Below, one piece after another: positions 60,039 through 64,000 of a stretch of DNA of 64,000 nt. The number at the start of each line of letters is the position of its first letter. Positions within the stretch are counted from its first letter, which is position 1. Source of the DNA: Actinobacteria bacterium 69-20 (GTDB lineage Bacteria > Actinomycetota > Actinomycetes > Mycobacteriales > Nakamurellaceae); assembly GCA_001897425.1 (NCBI GenBank), contig MKSW01000014.1:8869-72868 (forward strand), read 5' to 3'. A program made the translations under genes and the position numbers. The notes under the pieces are model-generated. The model saw only the letters and a list, made by a program, of their open reading frames with translations, was not told the DNA's origin and made no database searches.

Positions 60039-60824
60039 CTATATCTTGGCCACCTGGGCGAAGGTGAGTTCGACCTCGGTCTCCCGGCCGAAGATCGACA
60101 CCAGCACCTTGAGCTTGCCCGGGCCGGGGCTCACTTCGGCGATGGTCGCGGGCAGCGATGCGAACGGCCCGTCCATCACGGTGACGGCCTCGCCGACCTC
60201 GAAGTCGACCTCGGTGCGGATAGGCGCCCCGGAGGCAGCAACGGCGGCCGCGGCCTTCTTCGGCGCGGCAGGCGCCAAGATCTTGACGACCTCGTCGATC
60301 GACAGTGCCGAGGGCTGCTGGGCGGTCGCGCCGACGAAACCCGTCACCTGCGGCGTGTTGCGCACCACGCTCCACGACTCGTCCGTCAGGTCCATGCGCA
60401 CCAGGATGTAGCCCGGGTAGACCATGCGGCGCTTGGACTTGCGCTGCCCGTTCTTGATCTCCACGTATTCCTCGGTGGGGACCTCGACCTGGTAGATGTA
60501 GTCGCGCATGCCGAGCGACTCGATGCGGGACTCGAGGTTGTTCTTGACCGTGTTCTCCTTGCCGGCATAGGAGTGCACGACGTACCAGCGGCCGGGGGCC
60601 TTCCGCAGCTCCGCGCGGAGTTCCGCGGTGGGATCGGTGTTCTCGGCGGTCTCGGCACCATCGGTCTCGGCGCCGGCCGCCGCTGCCGATTCATCGGCCG
60701 TGTGCGCCGTCGACTCCTGCGCCGTCGACTCCTCAGCCGACTCCTCAGCCGACTGGTCGGCCGCCGGCTCGTCGAACGCTGGTTCGTCGAGCGCTTCGCC
60801 GGTGGGCTGGCCTGGTGTCGACAC
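60039..60824 (-). CDS. nusG: Transcription termination/antitermination factor NusG
   Basis: 261 residues. The first 75 form an acidic Ala/Glu/Thr-rich leader common in actinobacteria, then the NGN domain ([52 protein letters not shown]) and a C-terminal KOW domain ([24 protein letters not shown]). The GTG start has AGGAAG upstream. It couples RNA polymerase with Rho or the ribosome. Confidence 0.97.
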   Translation of the reverse strand: MSTPGQPTGEALDEPAFDEPAADQSAEESAEESTAQESTAHTADESAAAAGAETDGAETAENTDPTAELRAELRKAPGRWYVVHSYAGKENTVKNNLESRIESLGMRDYIYQVEVPTEEYVEIKNGQRKSKRRMVYPGYILVRMDLTDESWSVVRNTPQVTGFVGATAQQPSALSIDEVVKILAPAAPKKAAAAVAASGAPIRTEVDFEVGEAVTVMDGPFASLPATIAEVSPGPGKLKVLVSIFGRETEVELTFAQVAKI

Positions 60825-60871
60825 GGTGTCACTTCCTGTCAGATGAATGAGAGACGGGCGCAGCGCTCGGC

Positions 60872-61420
60872 TTACCCGAAGATCCAGAGAATCAAGCGCG
60901 CGAACCCGAAGTCGGCACCCCAGGTCACCGCGACCATGAAGACCAGGAACAGCACGACAACGACCGAGTACGTGATCATCTCGTTGCGGGTCGGCCAGAT
61001 GACCTTGCGCAGCTCGGACACGACCTCCCTGAGGTACCGCGCGATGCGTGCGGCCGGGCCGACCCGGTTCTTGGTCCGATCGCGTGACGCCGTCGGTCGC
61101 CCCTTGGCCGCCGTGACACCCGCGCGCGCGGCGGAGGCGCGGGCAGCGGCGCGCGCGGACCCGGCGGTGGCACGGGCGCCGACCGTTACCGGCTCGCGCT
61201 CGAACTCCCCGTCGTCCGCAGCGGTGTCGGCATCGGTATCGGCCGCGAGGTCGGCTTCCAGTCCGGCGATGACGCTGTCCTGATCCGCGCCCACGTCGCT
61301 GCCCGTCTCAGAGCCCGAACGGCCGGCCGTCGACGAGGCGTCGGCTCCCTTGTCCCTGCGCGCCTCGTCGTCACCGCGCGGCTGATCGCCGCCGGCGCCG
61401 CCGTCGGAATCGCTGTTCAC
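60872..61420 (-). CDS. secE: Preprotein translocase subunit SecE
   Basis: About 182 residues. The SecE core is at the C-terminus ([46 protein letters not shown]), with the conserved amphipathic helix and one TM segment. About 115 preceding residues are acidic and Ala-rich with no known domain, much longer than ordinary SecE. GTG 61420 is chosen for its AGAGG at 8 nt. It is in the canonical place before nusG. Confidence 0.92.
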   Translation of the reverse strand: MNSDSDGGAGGDQPRGDDEARRDKGADASSTAGRSGSETGSDVGADQDSVIAGLEADLAADTDADTAADDGEFEREPVTVGARATAGSARAAARASAARAGVTAAKGRPTASRDRTKNRVGPAARIARYLREVVSELRKVIWPTRNEMITYSVVVVLFLVFMVAVTWGADFGFARLILWIFG

Positions 61421-61551
61421 CAAGGCAACCTCTTCTGCGTCTTCGCCGAACTTCGCTGGTTCTGCGCGGGCCTGTGCCGGCCTCGTCCGATCACGTCGGT
61501 GTCGGGCGGCACGCGCCACCCCACATCGGTGACCGACCCGTCACACCGGGG

Positions 61552-61624
61552 CAGGGGCGACAGGACTCGAACCTGCAACCTGCGGTTTTGGAGACCGCTG
61601 CTCTACCAATTGAGCTACACCCCT
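61552..61624 (-). tRNA. tRNA-Trp (CCA anticodon)
   Basis: 73 nt on the minus strand, beginning AGGGGTGTAGCTCAATTGG, with anticodon loop CTCCAAA reading CCA, a T-arm GGTTCGAGTCC and a 7-bp acceptor stem with one G-U pair. 3' CCA is not encoded. It is next to secE as in most actinobacteria. Confidence 0.96.
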
Positions 61625-61821
61625 TCGGCCGCGTCCCCACAGATCCGCGCAGGAACCCTGGTGGAACACAACCGGGATGGACCGGCGCCGCGCGCGCACG
61701 ACAACACCACACACGCAGGCAGCACTCAGTACACCCCCGGCCGTCCAGTGTAAGGCACGCGGCGGAATTTCACGAACCGGCCGACTCTGTACCCAGCGCC
61801 GTGCCCAGCCTCATGCCGAGT

Positions 61822-62331
61822 TCATGTCGAGCGAGCCGAACCAGGAAGGCGCACGGTCGCGCGCGCCTTGCCGAGCACCTTCCGGCCGTCCACGGTCACC
61901 GTCAGGTCGACCCGCGCCGTCGCCGTACCGGCGTTCCCGGGGCCGTCGGCGCTCCCGCCGGGGGCGACTTCCGCCACGCGCCCGGTGATCTCCACGTCGA
62001 CCCCGTCCGGGTCTGGCACCACGACCGGCCGAGTGAACCGCACCTCGAAGTCGGTGATCGCCGCGGGATCGCCGATCCAGTCGGTGACCAGGCGCCCGGC
62101 AAGCGCCATGGTCAACATGCCATGCGCGATCACGTCGTCCAGCCCGACCGAGGTGGCGACGCGCGGGTTCCAGTGGATCGGATTGAAATCGCCCGACGCG
62201 CCGGCGTATCGCACGAGCTGGGCTCGGTCGACGTGGACCGTGAGCGGGCCGATCTCGTCTCCCACGGCCGGATCGACACCGGGTACGGCGGGCTCAGCCG
62301 CCGGCGCTAGCGGCAATCCTGCCGACGTCAT
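61822..62331 (-). CDS. MaoC-like dehydratase, HadB-type subunit
   Basis: 169 residues with the hydratase-2 motif YAGASGDFNPIHWNP (catalytic Asp and His) and VIAHGMLTMALAGRLVTDW. It is expected to pair with the following upstream subunit as a heterodimeric (3R)-hydroxyacyl dehydratase. The start overlaps the HadA-type stop by 4 nt. The context rpmG-hadA-hadB-tRNA(Trp) is the actinobacterial arrangement, without a third subunit. Confidence 0.88.
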   Translation of the reverse strand: MTSAGLPLAPAAEPAVPGVDPAVGDEIGPLTVHVDRAQLVRYAGASGDFNPIHWNPRVATSVGLDDVIAHGMLTMALAGRLVTDWIGDPAAITDFEVRFTRPVVVPDPDGVDVEITGRVAEVAPGGSADGPGNAGTATARVDLTVTVDGRKVLGKARATVRLPGSARST

Positions 62332-62771
62332 GCCGCCCCCCGGGAGACCAGCGTAGAGACAGCCGTGCAGACGGGAACATCGTCATGGGCGGTCAGTTCA
62401 GTCCGCAACGTGATGATGTCGTTCCCGGCCATCTCACGGATCGCGTCGATGTGCACGACCGCGGTCAGCTCGTCGCCGGCACAGATGGGCCGGTGGTGCG
62501 TGAACGCCTGGTCCCCGTGCACCACGCGGGAGAAGTCGAGCCCGAGCCGCGGGTCGAACAGGACCGCCTCCTGCGCCCGGGCGACGACCGCCATGGCGAA
62601 CGTCGGCGGTGCGACGAGATCGGGGTGGCCGGCCGCGCGCGCGGCGGTCCGGTCGTGGCACAGCGGTGAGCGCTCACCGATCGCGTCGGCGAACTCGCGC
62701 ACCTTCTCGACGCCGACCATATACGGTTCGGCCGGCGGGAAGGACCGTCCGACGAATGAGGAGTCCATCAT
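62328..62771 (-). CDS. MaoC-like dehydratase, HadA-type subunit
   Basis: 147 residues of the N-terminal MaoC/FAS1-like family: MMDSSFVGRSFPPAEPYMVGVEKVREFADAIGE, VAPPTFAMAVV and VVHGDQAFTHHRPICAGDELTA. It lacks the Asp-His pair and serves as the non-catalytic, substrate-binding partner of the HadB-type subunit. It lies 22 bp downstream of rpmG on the same strand. Confidence 0.85.
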   Translation of the reverse strand: MMDSSFVGRSFPPAEPYMVGVEKVREFADAIGERSPLCHDRTAARAAGHPDLVAPPTFAMAVVARAQEAVLFDPRLGLDFSRVVHGDQAFTHHRPICAGDELTAVVHIDAIREMAGNDIITLRTELTAHDDVPVCTAVSTLVSRGAA

Positions 62772-62793
62772 CGCGCCAGGCGCCCGCGACGGG

Positions 62794-62958
62794 TCAGCGG
62801 GTTTCGCGGTGCGCCGTGTGCTTGCCGCAGGTCGGGCAGAACTTCTTCAGCTCCAACCGATCCGGGTCGTTGCGGCGGTTCTTGCGCGTGATGTAGTTGC
62901 GGTTCTTGCAGCTCTCGCACGCCAGGGTGATCTTCGGGCGGACATCGGTGGCAGCCAC
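62794..62958 (-). CDS. rpmG: 50S ribosomal protein L33
   Basis: 54 residues: GTG start, [17 protein letters not shown], then [23 protein letters not shown] and [14 protein letters not shown]. Both Cys pairs (CESC and CPTC) are present, so this is the zinc-binding form. AAAGGG lies upstream of the GTG. It heads the rpmG-hadAB group. Confidence 0.95.
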   Translation of the reverse strand: MAATDVRPKITLACESCKNRNYITRKNRRNDPDRLELKKFCPTCGKHTAHRETR

Positions 62959-62996
62959 GAAAGGTCCCTTTCATCTCGTCATCAGGACGGAGACCT

Positions 62997-63013
62997 CGCC
63001 GCCGAAGGCGGCG
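62997..63013 (-). terminator. Hairpin between tRNA-Met and rpmG
   Basis: CGCCGCC-GAA-GGCGGCG, a perfect 7-bp stem 19 bp after the tRNA end. Confidence 0.45.
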
Positions 63014-63031
63014 CGATCCTCGTCATATCAG

Positions 63032-63104
63032 TAGCGGTGGCCGGACTTGAACCGGCGACACAGCGATTATGAGCCGCTTGCTCTACCGACTGAGCTACAC
63101 CGCC
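63032..63104 (-). tRNA. tRNA-Met (CAT anticodon, elongator type)
   Basis: 73 nt on the minus strand beginning GGCGGTGTAGCTCAGTCGG, with anticodon loop CTCATAA. The paired first acceptor position (G-U) argues against initiator tRNA. CCA is not encoded. Confidence 0.95.
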
Positions 63105-63180
63105 TTGTCGCACCGCGGACCATCTCCACCGTGCGCACGCCCCGCAGGACCGGGCTTGCCGAGACCCCCGACGCGCGTCG

Positions 63181-63253
63181 AGCCCCTTTACGGAATCGAA
63201 CCGTAGACCTTCTCCTTACCATGGAGACGCTCTGCCGACTGAGCTAAAGGGGC
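63181..63253 (-). tRNA. tRNA-Thr (GGT anticodon)
   Basis: 73 nt on the minus strand beginning GCCCCTTTAGCTCAGTCGG, with anticodon stem TCTCC/GGAGA and loop ATGGTAA. It is 76 bp upstream of tRNA-Met and probably cotranscribed with it. Confidence 0.95.
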
Positions 63254-63370
63254 GCATCCTGCGCGCGATTCGGTGCCGAGTCGCTCCGCAGGCCCTGGCA
63301 ACTCTACATCACCGATGACGACATTCGAAAAACGGCAGGTCCCTGCGACCACACGCCGCGGAGCGACACA

Positions 63371-64000
63371 TTACGCGCGCATACGCAGCAGCGCCGGCTC
63401 TCCCTGGCGACCGGGGTTCTGCGGCACCGTGCGTGAGGTGAGCCAGCTCTCAAACCGGTCGATCGGCAGCGGCCGCGCCAACAGGAACCCCTGCATGGCG
63501 TCGCACTTCATGGAACGGAGCGCGTCGCGGCCGGCCTCCTCCTCCACGCCCTCGGCCACCACCCGCAGGCCCAGCGAATGCCCGAGGTCGATGATCGCCC
63601 GCACGATGGCGAGGTCGCCGAGGTCCGTCACCATCCCCTGCACGAATGACTTGTCGATCTTGATCTCGTCGATCGGCAGGCGGCGCAGGTAGGCGAGGGA
63701 CGAGTATCCGGTGCCGAAGTCATCGACCGAGAGCCGGATGCCGAGGGTGTGGAGTTCCCGCAGCGCCGGCAGTGCCCGCTCCGGCTGATCCATGACGGAC
63801 GACTCGGTGACTTCGAGCGTCAGCAGCTCCGCCGGCACGCGGTAGGTGGCTAGCGCGTCCGCCACGATCCGCGCCAGGTCCGGCGCGAGCAGGTTGCGCA
63901 CCGACAGGTTGACGGCGACGGAGATGTGCAGGCCGCGAGCGGACCACGCGGCGATCTGCGCCAGCGACTGGTCGAGCATGTGGCGGAACAGCACGTCGAT
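63371..64000 (-). CDS. EAL-domain c-di-GMP phosphodiesterase, 5' part outside the window
   Basis: The last 210 residues of an EAL protein: NLSVRNL, LEVTESSVM (Mg-binding Glu), LSVDDFGTGYSSLAYLRRLPIDEIKIDKSF (loop 6 and catalytic Asp-Asp and Lys), VVAEGVE and CDAMQGFLLARPLP. The EAL signature itself and any sensor or GGDEF part lie beyond the right edge. The visible metal and catalytic residues are intact, so it should hydrolyse c-di-GMP and could oppose the GGDEF protein at 48.8 kb. Confidence 0.9.
   Translation of the reverse strand: MDVLFRHMLDQSLAQIAAWSARGLHISVAVNLSVRNLLAPDLARIVADALATYRVPAELLTLEVTESSVMDQPERALPALRELHTLGIRLSVDDFGTGYSSLAYLRRLPIDEIKIDKSFVQGMVTDLGDLAIVRAIIDLGHSLGLRVVAEGVEEEAGRDALRSMKCDAMQGFLLARPLPIDRFESWLTSRTVPQNPGRQGEPALLRMRA

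Noticed and set aside
62768..62974. A 68-codon frame overlapping rpmG in another frame
   Set aside because: The L33 frame with its two Cys pairs and a good ribosome-binding site explains the locus; the other frame is a shadow.

Overview
GC-rich DNA (about two thirds G+C) with the gene order of a motile actinomycete. The evidence is the tuf-fusA-rpsG-rpsL-rpoC-rpoB and rplL-rplJ-rplA-rplK-nusG-secE-tRNA(Trp)-MaoC-MaoC-rpmG arrangements, a TTG-started rpoB, many GTG starts and ATGA/GTGA stop-start overlaps, a DUF2530 protein, and a SepH-like C-terminal tail at the left edge. There is no hadC-type third dehydratase, so this is probably not Mycobacterium. I cannot name the genus.

Layout. 1-8.7 kb holds accessory housekeeping: the SepH tail, a heterodimeric ABC exporter, a SpoU rRNA/tRNA methyltransferase, a MarR-MFS efflux pair, DUF2530, and a nitronate monooxygenase-like flavoprotein. 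8.9-35.4 kb is one long co-directional flagellar cluster: fliD, fliS, a hypothetical gene, flgB, flgC, fliE-K with an NlpC/P60-lytic transglycosylase fusion between fliJ and fliK, flgD, flgE, flbD, motA, motB, fliL-fliR, flhB, flhA, a degenerate FlhF-like protein and a small membrane protein. It builds the rod, MS ring, C ring, export gate, hook and stator. Flagellin, flgK/flgL, the flagellar sigma factor and che genes are not in the window. Several promoter-like boxes with an exact 11-nt gap (TCAA/TAAA ... CCGATMR) fit a sigma-28/WhiG-class regulon. 35.5-48.3 kb, on the minus strand, holds the str and rpoBC genes. 48.7-57.0 kb is an accessory island: a membrane GGDEF protein, a HAD phosphatase/phosphomannomutase-like protein, a 58-residue LAYTG membrane protein, a processive GT2 synthase, a WecB-type UDP-GlcNAc 2-epimerase, a DUF2334 deacetylase-like exoprotein and a secreted LamG-like protein. 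It looks like a c-di-GMP-linked exopolysaccharide locus placed between rpoB and rplL. 57.2-63.3 kb holds ribosomal stalk, L1/L11, nusG, secE, two MaoC dehydratases, rpmG and three tRNAs. The right edge is cut inside an EAL-domain gene.

The most unusual signal is a short dispersed element, consensus GCGAACAGCGTCATACCCG. Its 12-base core (GAACAGCGTCAT) occurs eleven times exactly and at least three more times with one change, on both strands, mostly between genes but also inside an ABC gene and fliO. Some copies are paired head-to-head into hairpins at gene ends. That behaviour resembles DNA-uptake-sequence or REP-type repeats, and I do not recognise it as a described actinobacterial family.
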